Shown here piece after piece: positions 12,564 through 25,529 of a stretch of DNA of 64,000 nt. Every line of letters starts with the position of its first letter. The first letter of the stretch is position 1. This DNA is from Nymphaea colorata. Lineage: Eukaryota > Streptophyta > Magnoliopsida > Nymphaeales > Nymphaeaceae. The position numbers were made by a program, and so were the translations under genes. The notes under the pieces are model-generated. The model was not told the origin of the DNA. It was given only the letters and a program-made list of their open reading frames with translations, and did no database searches. Location: the NCBI RefSeq assembly GCF_008831285.2, contig NC_045149.1, positions 6,653,417 through 6,717,416 on the forward strand, given 5' to 3'.

Positions 12564-14449
12564 TAGACGTTATTCTCTTATTGGCATTGAGAGAGATACA
12601 TGCTGCGGTTTGGTTTTCAGGATTGGTTGGCAATGTAAATTTACCAATCAACAAGATGAAGCTTAAGAGTTGAAGATGATCAAGAAAATATTAAGATTTC
12701 AACACTCGAAGCGCTTAGTTTGATGGGGAGGTTTGCTCTAGAAAGATTGAAAATAAATAAATAAATAAATGAGTGCAGAATTGATCAGCGTGGACGCCAC
12801 GTCCGGTGACCTCCATGAAATATTGAGCTTCAACCACAACGCCGTGGCCGGAGATGGCGACGGAAGATTCGAGAAGTGGATGTCTCGGACAATCGTGTCA
12901 GCCCAATCCTGATTAACGAGCTGGTGGTGGGCCTTACTCAACCTGTCTTTTAGCATCTTAGTCCATCTGATCTCTCCCTCTATTCCTTATCACCAGGAAG
13001 TGTAATTGGACCAACAACTCAGAGAGAAAGATTTCTCCGTTTGGAGCTTTGTAAGCTCCGATTATTCTTTGGAGAATCATGCCATCGACGATGTGATTTA
13101 GTTCAGTCTCGGCAGTCTGACTGCCTTCCTGTCGCAGATGAAGCCAAAGCAGAATTTGACCCTTCACAAAGACGAGTTTTCTTGGAAAATTTTGATGGCC
13201 AACAACTTTTCCGTTGAGTTTTTGATCGCAGAAGCTGCACTAAATTGTCTCTAGATGCCTCTGCAAGGACTTCACCAAACAATTTTCTTTTTTCTTTTAA
13301 TTATCATTGTGTTGTTAGAAGCTGCCAATTGAGTCCGAAGTTTTAGGTTCATAGTTAAAGCAAAAATGCTACCATTTTGTCTATTGTTATACCAACCAAT
13401 ATTGTGTTTTATATAAAATAATTATTTAAGAGGGAACATAAAATGTTGGAGGTAGGTGTGGAGGTGCCTCTTTGGTACTCAATCACCTCTCTTTCTTTCT
13501 TCCATCCCCGGGGCCTTAGGCCGTTTCGAGACTTGGTTGGGAAGCAGGACACCCATCAATTAAAGTGCACATTAACAGTTTAAAAAAGTAGCGCCCACCC
13601 GGCCCGCCAACCTGACCAGTCATGCTCCGCCCCTCCAAGGACTAAGAGAACACCTAATACGCTAACACTCAAAGATGATGGATATTTCAGTCTTGTTATT
13701 ATGGGTAGCTCAGTATCTGATTGTAACGCTACAAAGCTACTAATACAGGTTAAATTACATTTTTTTCATGTTCTAAATTTTTTCTAAAACATTCATTATT
13801 TAAAAAATCAACAAAAACAAGGCAATATACGGGACTGATACGTAACGACATGTATCAGGATACACCGCAATATCTGTGAGCAAACCGGCATGGCTCTTTG
13901 AATTAAAGACGACGTGCACTCAATAAATTCTTGATCGGTGAAGACCAAAGATCAAGAAAGTTAAGATATTTGAAAATTCCGATTTCATGGGAATTTCAAA
14001 GGTTCCTTTCTTTTTTCTTTTTTCTTTTTTCTTTTTCCCCCTTAAATGAGAGGAAAAGGCATAAACAACGAGAGTGGTGGCATCTTTTTATTTCTCTTTT
14101 GTGAACAAAAGCTCACTTTGGGGCCCGAGATTCTTTTTCACTTTCCCCATCTTCTTCCGTTGGTGCTGATCGTATCTCAGCCACTGTTTAAGCATCAGGA
14201 ACTTTCATAATTCTGCCATCACAGAATCCTGAACTGCTAAGATCCATTATTGGGTGCCAAACAACCAATGCTGTCAGAACCGGTCGGCAGCAAACACAAA
14301 CGTTGCTAAGCCTGTACAAGGGTTGGAAAAATAGTTTTTTTTTTTAAAAAAAAAAGAAACTTTATCATATACGTACTTTCAAATAGTTATTAGTTTGTCT
14401 TTTAAGTAAAAGTAGAAGCCATTGCGCAGACCTAGAGCTAGGGCCATGG

Positions 14450-15130
14450 TTGGCACAAGTAACAGATTTATATTGTCGGATGAATCTACCCAAAGATTAG
14501 GGTGGATTTATGCAACACTATATTGCATAGTTTCATGAATCTGTCAAAAATTTTAAGACAAATTCACTCATAGTAACAATATATTACTGGTGCCAATGAG
14601 CGTCTTAAGTGTGTTTGGTATTAGAAACAACATCTAACTGTTTTATTAATCTATTTCAAAAGGAACACTCTGTCAAGGATTTCATGAATTAGCCTTAATT
14701 TTTAAGGAAGATTCACAAATTCACTCATAGTAACAATATATTACTGGTGCCAATGAGCTTCTTAAGTGTGTTTGGTATTAGAAACAACATCTAACTGTTT
14801 TATTAACCTATTTCAAAAAGAACACTCTGTCAAGGATTTCATGAATTAGCCTTAATTTTTAAGGAAGATTCATAAAACACTTACTGTTCCTAATACCCAA
14901 CAGTCTCTTAGGGTTGTTTGGTAATGGAAATAATCACAAATTGTTCCATGAATCTGTGCCAAGGATTGCAGCAGATTCAATAAACACTTGTTTTCCATGA
15001 ATCTGCATTGAGGATTGCAGCAGATTCAATAAACATTGTGTTACATTGTCTCATAAATTTGCTCTGTTTTCTAGGGTAGATTCACAAAACAAATTTTTAT
15101 TGCCAAACGACCCATTAAGAGTCAGTTTAT
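14450..15130. repeat. MITE-like repeat region
   Basis: The region is full of motifs such as TTTGGTAATGGAA, GTTCCATGAATCTG and GATTCATAAAACA that recur near 18660-18800 and 60555-60722 in this window. Phrases of the type 'TGTTTGGTA...GTTCCATGAA' are common at the ends of plant MITEs. Boundaries are not clear. Confidence 0.45.
14561..14875. repeat. 157-bp tandem duplication
   Basis: The segment beginning AATTCACTCATAGTAACAAT at 14561 recurs at 14718. The two copies differ at only a handful of positions (for example GCGTC against GCTTC), which suggests a recent duplication inside the surrounding MITE-like sequence. Confidence 0.92.
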
Positions 15131-15417
15131 TTGGGGACGCCACATGTATATCACTTTTACATGATATGGGGAGATATGTTTAATGATAAGTTGTATAACA
15201 AATTTTTAAAAAAGTGAGAAAAATCCAAACCTATTAATGATTTTATTAAACTTGTTTTGACTTTAATGTCTTTGAAATTCATCCATTTTTTAGGCTGAGA
15301 AAGAAAGACTTTTTTCCTTTTTGGACGGAGTCGCAAAAAGGTTGAAACACAGACAGCTATACGCGTTAGCAGTTGAGTTTAGAACCAGATGGGTCACAAC
15401 CAAGGGGGGGGGGTCCG

Positions 15418-15435
15418 CCCGGGCCATGGCCCGGG
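15418..15435. repeat. 18-bp perfect GC-rich palindrome
   Basis: CCCGGGCCATGGCCCGGG is a perfect palindrome preceded by a G(10) run at 15404-15413 and followed by GTGAGCCCAAG. Downstream lies GTGGCTCCGCCCCTGG. The combination looks like the end of a degraded transposon. Confidence 0.85.
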
Positions 15436-15795
15436 TGAGCCCAAGAAAAAATCGTGGCTCCGCCCCTGGTCACAACTGAGAACGACAAAAATGAAATCCA
15501 ACCATTTCAGACCCTACTTCTTCACACCAAGCAGGCATTCAATTGTCAAAATTCTTAGGCTGTGTTTGATTACCTTGGATCTCTCATTAATCCACTGTTT
15601 TTCAATGTAAAATGAACTTGAAAACTGTGGAACTCAAATATGTTGTTTGACTAATTATAAAATGGAATCCTACTAGTGAATGTCTCATATCAACCTCGAA
15701 TCCGAGACGTAAGGCCCCCAAAGGCAGCCATCATTCCATTTGCAAATTTGTAAAAAGGTTATGACTTATGAGAAGTACAAACAAGTTCCATTAGT

Positions 15796-16195
15796 TGTCA
15801 CAACCTGATTTATCGGATCCCAACCCATCCACTAACAGTTTACACAAAAAAAAACAAAGAATTATGACAATCAATCACTTAACAAGCACTTTATAAGTGT
15901 CTCAAAATTCTTCACAATCCTGAATACGAGACTAAACTTCTAGACTCTTATAATCAATGCCCCTTAAGGCACATGTGTTTGTGCATGCAAGACTCTGGAT
16001 ACGAGTGTTAAATTGGTTTTGATACCACTATAACAACCCACCCTTGAGCTGTGGCCCTTCATGGAACATATCACAATCCACTGTTCATTAGTTTAGGTCA
16101 GCTAGGAACTAAGACAATCAATTACTTAGCAACTCCTTTATAAGTCCCCCAAAATTATTTGCAATCTTAAATATGAGACTAAACGTTGAAGGTGA
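15796..16195 (-). mobile_element. TRIM-like miniature LTR retroelement
   Basis: Two direct repeats of about 160 bases lie at 15796-15952 and 16029-16195. They share blocks such as ACAACC(T/C)(G/A), GACAATCAAT(C/T)ACTTA, CTTTATAAGT and ATACGAGACTAAAC, the last written ATATGAGACTAAAC in copy 2. The spacer is only about 76 bases. Next to the right repeat, GGTTTTGATACCA at 16015-16027 reads on the minus strand as TGGTATCAAAACC, which resembles a primer-binding site for initiator methionine tRNA. There is no coding capacity. Repeats this short with a tiny interior and a PBS are the hallmark of TRIM elements, which depend on proteins of other retrotransposons. The two repeats are well diverged, so the copy is old. 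Confidence 0.65.
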
Positions 16196-17164
16196 TGATC
16201 ATGAAGAGCTAGAAAAATGAATGGGTACCAACTTGCTTTGTATGCCGAGCACACTTACGCTCAACTTGGAATGGTTTCCCATACATCACTCCTTTTCCAG
16301 CTCAATCTCAAGCCTAACTCGCTCAGCTTTGGGACCTACTGTCCTTAAAAGGCCAAGTCATAAACCATACTTTATGGGCTGGATTAGCTCATCTTGGTCC
16401 AAATAATTCATTGAAGTGTCAGTAAAACTTTGCATTCAAAACTATGTAGCCTAACTCTTTTCCATATAAGTCCCCATTGTTCAGTTTTCATAGGTATATA
16501 TATATATATATATAGAAAGAGAGAGAGAGAGAGATTAATTCCTCTGCATCAATGTCTTGCTTTTCACCCCTGGTAGCTTGTGAAGTGCACAATGAAGACA
16601 GGCTTGTCATCAAGCAAGAAATGGGGATGCCAAGCTTGACCTAACTTCCATGGCTGCTGCATATAATTTAGGCGTTATAGTTGTCAGGGAAACAGATGGC
16701 CCGCCATTAATAATGGCATATATCTGCCAATATGAGCTAGTAAGATCTTAAAGTTGAAGGCAAGTAAAAATTGAATATGACTAAAGAACGGCATGTTCTT
16801 CATACAATATGATAGCAACCTGTACTGCTACTAATAAAAATATACAAGAATAAAAACAACAACAACGCTGTTATTATTATTATTGTTATTATTATATCAA
16901 TAATTTTAAGTTGCAGACCAGTTAGAGTGGAAGTAACATGACCCGAGTGATGGGTTAGCTCCTGAAGAGCAACTGCCTGATCCCAATTATGATTATGCAA
17001 ATTTCTCCTACCACACAAACATTTCTGATTTTTTAAATTTCTGATAATGCATACCCTTCATTTAAAAAAAAAAAATTGAGTGAAGGTAGTCTGTGTCCAT
17101 AATATCAGACCAAAATTGATAGTCCTTTTCTAAGAAGAATCTCTTTTTCAATCTTCAAGAAGAC

Positions 17165-17200
<36 letters not shown>

Positions 17201-17723
17201 GAGTTTTCTGAATCCATCTTCTTGTCATTTTGCTGGGACATCTCCATGCAGAGCTGCTTAATTTCTTTGTAATGTCTAGCTGATTGTTGGCCCACTCATT
17301 AATGAACTTTCAGCATTTTCTCTCCTGTTGTTTTTCTTCATTTGTTTCTTTGACTGCTGTATTTTTTTTTCTTTTTTTTTTTTTGGGTGAATTGACATGT
17401 TGAGGTTGGGCAACCCCTACAAGTCCCTTTTTTATGCTTTTCTGTTTGCCTTTGTTCTGAACCGCTAGAAAAATGATAAAACTGATCAGATTTTGGCAGA
17501 TTCTTGTGATCAGTTTATGACAAGATAGGAATGTTAGGTATCACCTTCCCACCCCCTTCAACTTGATGGTAGGTTTTAAGTTCAACCCTTTAGGTTGGTA
17601 GGTGTAACTCTTGTTACTGAACCCTTGATTGCGCCTCTATCACTACTTGTGCAATTTACTGTTTTAATGCACAAAAAGCTCATGCATGTTCCAAAATCTC
17701 TTCTAAATTAACATTGTCACAAA

Positions 17724-17960
17724 AGATATAGCATAACTGGTCGAGCTGACTTGCAAGTTAATAGCACAATGTTAGTTTGATTCCCATGAATCTTACTCTT
17801 CTGGGCCGCAATAAGTGGCACCACTGCCACATATGTCCTTAAGCAGGCCCTGAACCCCGAAAGCAGGGAGTAGGGAGGAGGCTTTGGCTTCTCGGGTACC
17901 ACCCCTCTCCCCCACAACAACTTGCAAATCAACATAAACAATGCTCTGCGATACAAGGGT
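17724..17960 (+). repeat. SINE-like element
   Basis: TATAGCATAACTGGTCGAGC (A-box region, about 17728) and AGTTTGATTCCCATG (B-box region, about 17773-17787) match the heads of the SINE-like copies at 38297 (+) and 38662 (-) closely enough to be one family. The body contains a GGGAGTAGGGAGGAGG block and has no open frame of note. The 3' end is uncertain. Confidence 0.5.
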
Positions 17961-20539
17961 TGAGAAAATGAGTTTTTTTTGTTTTATCTATTAAATGTGT
18001 TAACCTTTGGACAGAAAACTGCTTCATGCAGGCCAATGTAAAGCGAAGTATTGTGGGAAAGCGGCTTTGGCTCTCTTTTCTGGGTGGTGGGTAGTAATCC
18101 TCTAATTCACCGAGAATATGACTTATGATAAAAGGTGAATTCACAACAAGAGAATCAAATCTTGAAAGCTTGTACGTGTAGTTGACACCTATAAGAACTA
18201 CAAAGTTTTCAAAAACTTTCGCATATGCATTTACCACGACTGGGTGTGAAACTGCCTCTTCCAAGTACTTCATGTGCCTTCAATGATGCTTTATTACTGT
18301 GAAACACCAAGAAGGACACTACATACTTTGTCTTGTTTGCTATTCAGAAATAGCTAGGAATCTTGCAACACAAAATCAGGTTTCACATGAACGTTAGCTG
18401 CTTCACATTAATTGCTTTACTTGTTCCAGCTACCTATATCCAGACAGCAGATAAAACAGTAGCCGTTAAATGTTAAACATCTATGTGAATTTGACATCTG
18501 TCCTATATGGTAACTCGGAAAAAGCCGCAGGTCCCGCAATGAATGACAGGCGTCACCTCTATGAGCTCCCAACAGCTCCATGTGCTCGTTCAGTCACCGA
18601 CGAGGTCGATATTTGTGGCGGTTAAAAACCGCCATGAATTCCAAGGAAATCATGAGACTAAGCACCTGTTTCAAATACATATACCTCAAACATTAAAGCA
18701 GATTCACGAAACATTTTAACAAGTGTTTCATAAGGCATCGAGGGCACATTCAGGAAATAATTACAAGGTGTTGTTATTCCCAAACCACCCTAATTAAAGA
18801 AAAGTATTTTCCAAGGTTTGCGGGTACTGAAATGCACCTTTAAACCTTTGGTTTCTTCTCTATTGGTAAGCTGAGATTAGATAAACCTTACTGAATGATG
18901 CAATTAGGTGACACATCTAGAGTACCAAACTCTTAATTTTCCATTCATCATTGAGCCCTAAAGACCAACCTCCTGATCACCAGGCAGACAGGGCCCTTGT
19001 TGGCATTTAACTTGTTCAATACTTATATTTAATGACAAAGGCACCATTTAAGTACAATGACGTTTAATCTTCTGATACCTGCATGTTGTCTTGTCACCCT
19101 CTGAAGTAATCTTCAGAAAACCACCTAATACATTTGTTATTTATTTTAAAAAAACTGTCATAATTTATCCGGTATTTACACGAAACGGCCTAGGGTGTGC
19201 ATAGTTTTAACTGAACAGTTTTAAACATGAAGTCTTGTGGTTCAAAATGTTCACTTAAAAAGGTTGCATCATATCACTTTTTCATCTTGCTTTTTAGACA
19301 AGCCATGAAGAATCTTAGATGCATCTTGTGCCAAAGATAAGCCAAATAACTTTGAAACAAAGCATACTCTTGAACCACTGTAGTTAAGTAAAAGCAGAAG
19401 GGTACTGGTGATCGATGACTAAGGCATTTGTAGGTGGCTTGCTTTATCATGGAATCTCATCATCAGCATAAGCAGGCACAAAAAGACATAGATGCATGAT
19501 ACAGGCATTATCAAAAGCCAACCTAATAAGATTTGATAAAACAGTTATGTGGACTACAGACTTATGTCTTTAAGCAAGATGGGGTTAGGCAGAAGCTTAC
19601 GGATTATGCGTCAATGGCGATAAACCCGGAGCAATGAATTATTGAAGCTCATTCATTATATTGATCTCAAATCAAGTCCTATTGAGTCTTGATTATTAAG
19701 AAAAAAAAAAAAAACTAACTGGCCAGAACCGACTAATACGTGATCAATCCAAGTTTCACATGCAACTAAACTTTTTCTTTTGGTAATTAATTAGTTTCCA
19801 TTAGGTTTGGCTTGGAGTCACATTATTCAATTGCAAAGGTACTGAAATAGAGAATCTGAACACGAAAGGAGTGCTTTTCTTAATTGCTCAAACTTTTTTT
19901 ATGTGTTCGGTCTAAAGGTAGGAAGATTACACATATAATGCTAGTTTAATTGATTAAGACTTTCTAATATAAAGCATTGTCCTCAAATGATGCCTCCTTT
20001 CCTGGCCTTCCAGGAGCCGAAAGAGCGCCTAACTTGGGCTTCACTTGTCTTTAATAATCTTGATAAGGTGCCGCCCATTGAAGGGCCCATTATTCGATAG
20101 AATGTGTTCCGTCATCTATTACAAACGTATGATTGACAATCTTCCATAAGCAAGCAAGTAGTCATCTAAGATGCTATAATCTCAATTATTTGGATGACAA
20201 TCTAAATAAACCAATGATCGCTACCCCCATTACGTCTTCTTGGATGACAAGGGGCAAAAACTTGGCCTTAAATTAAGCCGAAGTCTTACCAATATATATA
20301 TATATAATAGTGACTAAAGCTATCTAGAGTCATCCAACTCACTTGTGAGGGCAATCTGATTCATCATGATGGATGGTTGGAACAATTTGATTCATCATGA
20401 TTGGAAGAAAAACGTTGAAAAAAATATATGAGCTAATATTAGATTATATAAAATACTCATCACCTTTTTTTTTGTTTTATTCGCAACTCTCCATCATGAT
20501 GAATGAGACGACACTCTATAGATATCCAAAGTCACAATT

Positions 20540-20540
<1 letters not shown>

Positions 20541-20579
<39 letters not shown>
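20541..20579. repeat. (AT)n microsatellite
   Basis: A pure alternating AT tract of about 39 bases. Confidence 0.95.
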
Positions 20580-20583
<4 letters not shown>

Positions 20584-22144
20584 GTAGGAACAAAGAAAAA
20601 GACTATGCAGTTAGAAAATGATCGAATAAGATTGAGACTTAGCACAGTGGCCGGATCAATTACGACACCCAATAAAGACGGTGCCAACCTTGAAGTGGAT
20701 CCAGTAATAAAAAAAGAAATGGAGTCACTTTCCTTTCCCCTATAAAGCCATTATACAGTTGGCCGGCCCTATAGTAGTACTTGGGGACCCACTGAGCTGA
20801 AGAAGAAACCGAGTGTTAGTATGCCGTGTTTGATTTGAATAACCTCTCCCCCGCCTCAGTTTAGAGCATTAAAGGAGGAGATCACGACAATGTATACGAG
20901 AACTTCATGTACCCGGGTAGGTGATCTCATTTAAGTTGGAGATCTAAAACTCGAACGTACAACTCAGTTAATGTTCAATACGTGTGTCCTGTGCCAACTT
21001 CTATGCCAGCAAGTCTGGTGAACTTGTAGACCCTCTGCAATTTTTACTGCCATGAAACATCTTCTATGCCAGTAACCAGTAACTCTAGTGAAGGTGTAGA
21101 CCTCTGCAATTTTTACTGCCATGAAAGACATGACCAGAGGGGGAGCCACATAAAGGCTGGTGTGCCCCTCAAAGCTTTTTATGTTTAAGTTAATATCTTT
21201 AAATATTTGCTTTGTTATGTACATGAGTGCCCCTTCGGATATGAAAATTATGAAAATATGTGATTCTGACTTTGCCATTAGATTGAACCTCTAAAGATTG
21301 GAAGGCTGAGAAAATGGTCTCGTCAAAATTAAGATCACAATAAAAGGCCTCATGTTCTCGACACTTGTTGGATGAGAGGTGGAAACCACCCTCATTTCTC
21401 CTTACTCTTGAGGTCCAAAGCTGGGAGATTTAGGTTAAAAGTGAGGCCACCCGTAATTGGAGTCCACTGTTTGCAATCTAAAAAAGAAGTACCCCGGGTT
21501 TCCCAGGCCAACCAATTAGAGACACTTTTCCTTAAGAGGAAAGTAAGGAATAAAAAGAAGCTTACGGTTGTGAAGGATAGGTGGGATGAGTGAGCGTTGT
21601 CTGCAAGGACAAGGACAAAGTTTAGCAGAGTAGGCATAAGTGTTAGAGAGGAATCCTTTCCTTTTCATCCACGTCGCTCGGTCGCTTCTTTATCATTATT
21701 TTTCTGATCCCCATGAGTTCTCCATGCCCACGCTTTAAAGCCATGCATGCAATCTCCCTGTCCTCACAACCTACCGTTCAAGGAAGACAATAAAGAAACG
21801 TAAGCAGATACAGGTAGCAGCAGTAAAGGGGAAGCGAGACAAACAAGGGATAAGTAAGTAAGGGGATTTGTGTGATGGTTTGGGAGGGAAAGGTTGAAGG
21901 CCTCAACTTTTGAAGCCGCTAGTGATGGGTCTCACATGCTTCTCCGTCTCGGGTTTCATTTTTTATCTTCTTTTAAAGTGATGTTTCAGTATCTTGTGCT
22001 TGGTGATGATAGAGGAAAGGACGTTTTCTTGCTTTGGCTTCTTTCTTTTTCTTCCACACCCTTTGGCTAATTATTCAAGTAAATGGACCCCCCACTTCCC
22101 TCACTTCCCTCTCCATAACCACCTACCCAACCCGTGAAGCTTTC

Positions 22145-22177
<33 letters not shown>

Positions 22178-22649
22178 GAACGCTGCCTAAGTGGTTAAAA
22201 TATAAAAACTTATCATTCAAAAGTTTGTTAAAATGATGTTAACGACTGTTTGTAATACGAAAATGGTTTATGGTGGTTTTAGTGATGATAAATGGTTTTT
22301 TTAGTAACAAATTCTGAAGTTATCTAACAACTATCCAGCACAAGGCAGCATTAATTATAAAAAGATGGTATGATGATTCAGGATTTTTATAGTCATCTAA
22401 CCATGTAGTCATGATTATTATAATGGACAATTAAAAGAAAAAGGAAGAGAAAAAAGTGATGGGTACTTTTGTTATCTAGTACAAGCTCACACATTTTCTT
22501 TCTTACCTTGCTTAAATTGTTGAGTGACTCTAGATAGCTAGAACCATCATTCACTCATGAAATCAGGTAGCTAAGATCCATTATTGGATGGGTAAATTTA
22601 AAGTTTGCGATGCTAAAAAGTACTCAAATTGTGCATTCGGCATTGGCAA

Positions 22650-23052
<403 letters not shown>

Positions 23053-23059
23053 ATCCGGC

Positions 23060-25245
23060 CCTAGAGGTAGTTCGTCGATCTCAATTTTCTATATTGAGTC
23101 CTTTTGGTAGGTAGGACGCCATCATATACTTGCTGATCTTTTGGTTCAAGTCTTCTACTCAAGGAACGCTTCCATTCCATACAAAATACCAAACCCATCT
23201 CATTTCAACGGTAGCATCTTTCTACGCTACCAACTAAGAAAAACTCCAGAGAAATAAGGAAAAAGGGAATCACTCTAGTCTACGCAAATCAATTCCTTAA
23301 ACCCACTGGAAAAATCTCTAAACAAAAGTCTAGCTAGACAAGACAAAACCCTAACTGAATGTCACTTCTAACATGCAATCCTAATAGAGGAACAATGGCT
23401 AAAATCCAAATCTGGCTGAGACTATAATTCCAAAGGATAAATTAGATCCAAAAACTTCTTGATGATACCAAGCTAAAGTCCACAATCAATTGAATAGAAG
23501 AAGAGAAGGAATAAAAATGCAATAGAAAGAGCCTCAATTGAATATATCTAATCAAAAGAAAGAACAAAACCAATAAAAACATAATGAATGACATATCCAA
23601 CAATTTTCTAGAACCAAATTTGGATCTACCAAAGCTTATATGTAGAAGGTTGGATCTTCTCATATCTCAATTGGGTGTCAGATTCAGATTGTTATTTAGT
23701 TATGAAACTGCATATCTCATCTGAATTCAACTACAAATCAGGTTCAATCTTTCTCATCACATTTGGCTAAACGAATTTGAATTAGATCAGTAACTGGATA
23801 TCTTTGATTCATTCATTTAGATCCCTAGATATGAGGGGCATCGATTATTTTCTCTTGATATCATTTAATCATTACAAGAAGTCACGCACAAGATTGGATT
23901 TGTTTCAAATTTCATTCAGACCACATGTTTTGTACATAGATCTCCGTGCTCAAATGAAAAGAAATAAAAAACAAAGACCTGCTTTCGTTATGCCTCCAAA
24001 ACTTTTTTTTTTCCGCAGAGAATTCATCAATGGATATCCGATACGTCAACAAGAACACTGATCATGAATAGAAAATTGAATTTCAAAACATTGAAATCTT
24101 AAGAATTGAAGAGCTCAATATATGCTGGGCGTGCTTCTCATGGCAAAATTGGGTTGGTATATGTCTTACTATTTTCAGGTCGCGCATAAAAAAAAAAGTA
24201 GGTTATATGAATTCCTCCAGATATCCATCCATCGGACTCTTCACAGCACACAGCCATGTGTGCTGTGAGAAGGAGGATGCTGATGAAGGCACAAAAAATT
24301 CAAAATCTATCATAGAGGTTGGGATATGAATGGATCCAGTTTGAATCACATATATTCTTAACCATATCACTTTTTTGGATATTGACATACTCAAATTTTG
24401 AATTCGGATCAAATATGAATGAAGGAAAGTAATATCTAAATCTGAATCTGAAAGCCAATTTTACATAATTGGAATGCAATTTTTAAATGCAAATCTGAAT
24501 TTTAAGCCAAATCCAGCTGATTTTCAAAATGTGCGGGCGTTGGATATAGAAAATTTATTTTAAAATAAAATTTGATCCCAATGTCATCCGATACTTTTAT
24601 ATATCTAGATGTCATTTCTTAAATCCACATCTGATCTGATTTCTTAATCTGATACAATTTTTTTTTCTTCATATCTGACTTTTTTGAATGGAACGGTCTG
24701 ATATCTTATCCAAATTCAATATATTGACATCTATAATAGCATGATGAACCATTTCGTGCATCATAAGTTATCGCTAATGCTCCTGTAGTAATTATTTTTG
24801 AAAAACAATAGATTTTTTATTTTTATCATTTGTTGTGACATCTGCCATCCATTATACGTACATACATACATACATATATTTATATATAAATTTAATATAA
24901 AAAATTTCTTCTAATTAAAATAAAATAGCATGAACAACCCACATAAAATTGCTATGAAGATAGTATCACGTAGTTTTTTTGTCAGGGAGCTAGCTTATCA
25001 CGAGTTGCTGGTAATTAGTGGTGTGGCTTTATTCACGTGCAAACATGTAGAGTAAAAAGCTGCTAATTCTTTTCTGCCATGGCTTAGTTGAAGCCAGTTT
25101 TATCAAATTCACTTGTTATTAATTTTTTTAAAAAAAAATTGCACATTGCACAGCTGAATTGGCCAGAATTCTTCCAAGTACTTAGGATCTGTGCATACTC
25201 TTAAGTACTTTGTTAAACACTAGGTTAATTTGTTCATGGCATTTA
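23060..25245. other. Intergenic stretch
   Basis: I recognise no gene. An A/T-rich dispersed repeat of the GGATTTGGAT type occupies about 24317-24740. The remainder is unassigned sequence rich in GATTTG and AAATC words, with short open frames only. Confidence 0.6.
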
Positions 25246-25251
25246 AATCTG

Positions 25252-25526
25252 CACTACAAAAAATTGGTACTTTACCATTGGCCGGAAAACGTCAGTAAAA
25301 GAGGAATCAACTTTTCCTGATGTTTAGAAAGGTCGTCGGTGAAGAGAATGTCCGTGAAAACTATCACCAACATTTTCATGACAATGTGTCGGTGTAGACA
25401 TATTCATCGATGCATCAAAAACGATGTCAATTTTCACCCACATCACTTTCTAGACGTCGTTAAATATTGCTTTTCATCGACGGCCATTTTACCAAGCATC
25501 GGTGAATCCATGTTTTTTTTGCAGTG
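25252..25526. mobile_element. Mini-CACTA (En/Spm-like) non-autonomous transposon
   Basis: The left end reads CACTACAAAAAATT at 25252. The right end, read on the opposite strand, begins CACTGCAAAAAA at 25526. These are typical CACTA terminal inverted repeats. The 275-base interior holds several CGTCGGTGAA/CGACG-type words in both orientations, as expected of subterminal repeats where the transposase binds. There is no coding capacity, so movement would have needed a transposase from elsewhere. The 3-base flanks (CTG and ACG) do not match, so the target-site duplication is not preserved or the ends are slightly misplaced. Confidence 0.7.
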
Positions 25527-25529
25527 ACG

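Larger units (their letters stand above)
8681..14460. other. Intergenic stretch downstream of the BOI-like gene
   Basis: I recognise no gene. There is a (CT)n run at about 8886-8905, a GCC-rich trinucleotide run at about 9850-9885, an A/T-rich dispersed repeat at 10215-10651, poly(A) followed by (GA)n at about 10139-10170, and a SINE-like head at 12509-12563. The segment 12770-13200 is richer in GC than its neighbours and has two short open frames on the minus strand. Neither resembles a family I know, so they are left unannotated. Confidence 0.6.
16200..22640. other. Intergenic stretch
   Basis: I see no gene. It contains (GA)n at about 16515-16533 and 17168-17198, a SINE-like copy at 17724-17960, a MITE-like block near 18655-18800, (AT)n at 20541-20579 and (CT)n at 22148-22177. 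Everything else is unassigned A/T-rich sequence with only short, unrecognisable open frames. Confidence 0.6.
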
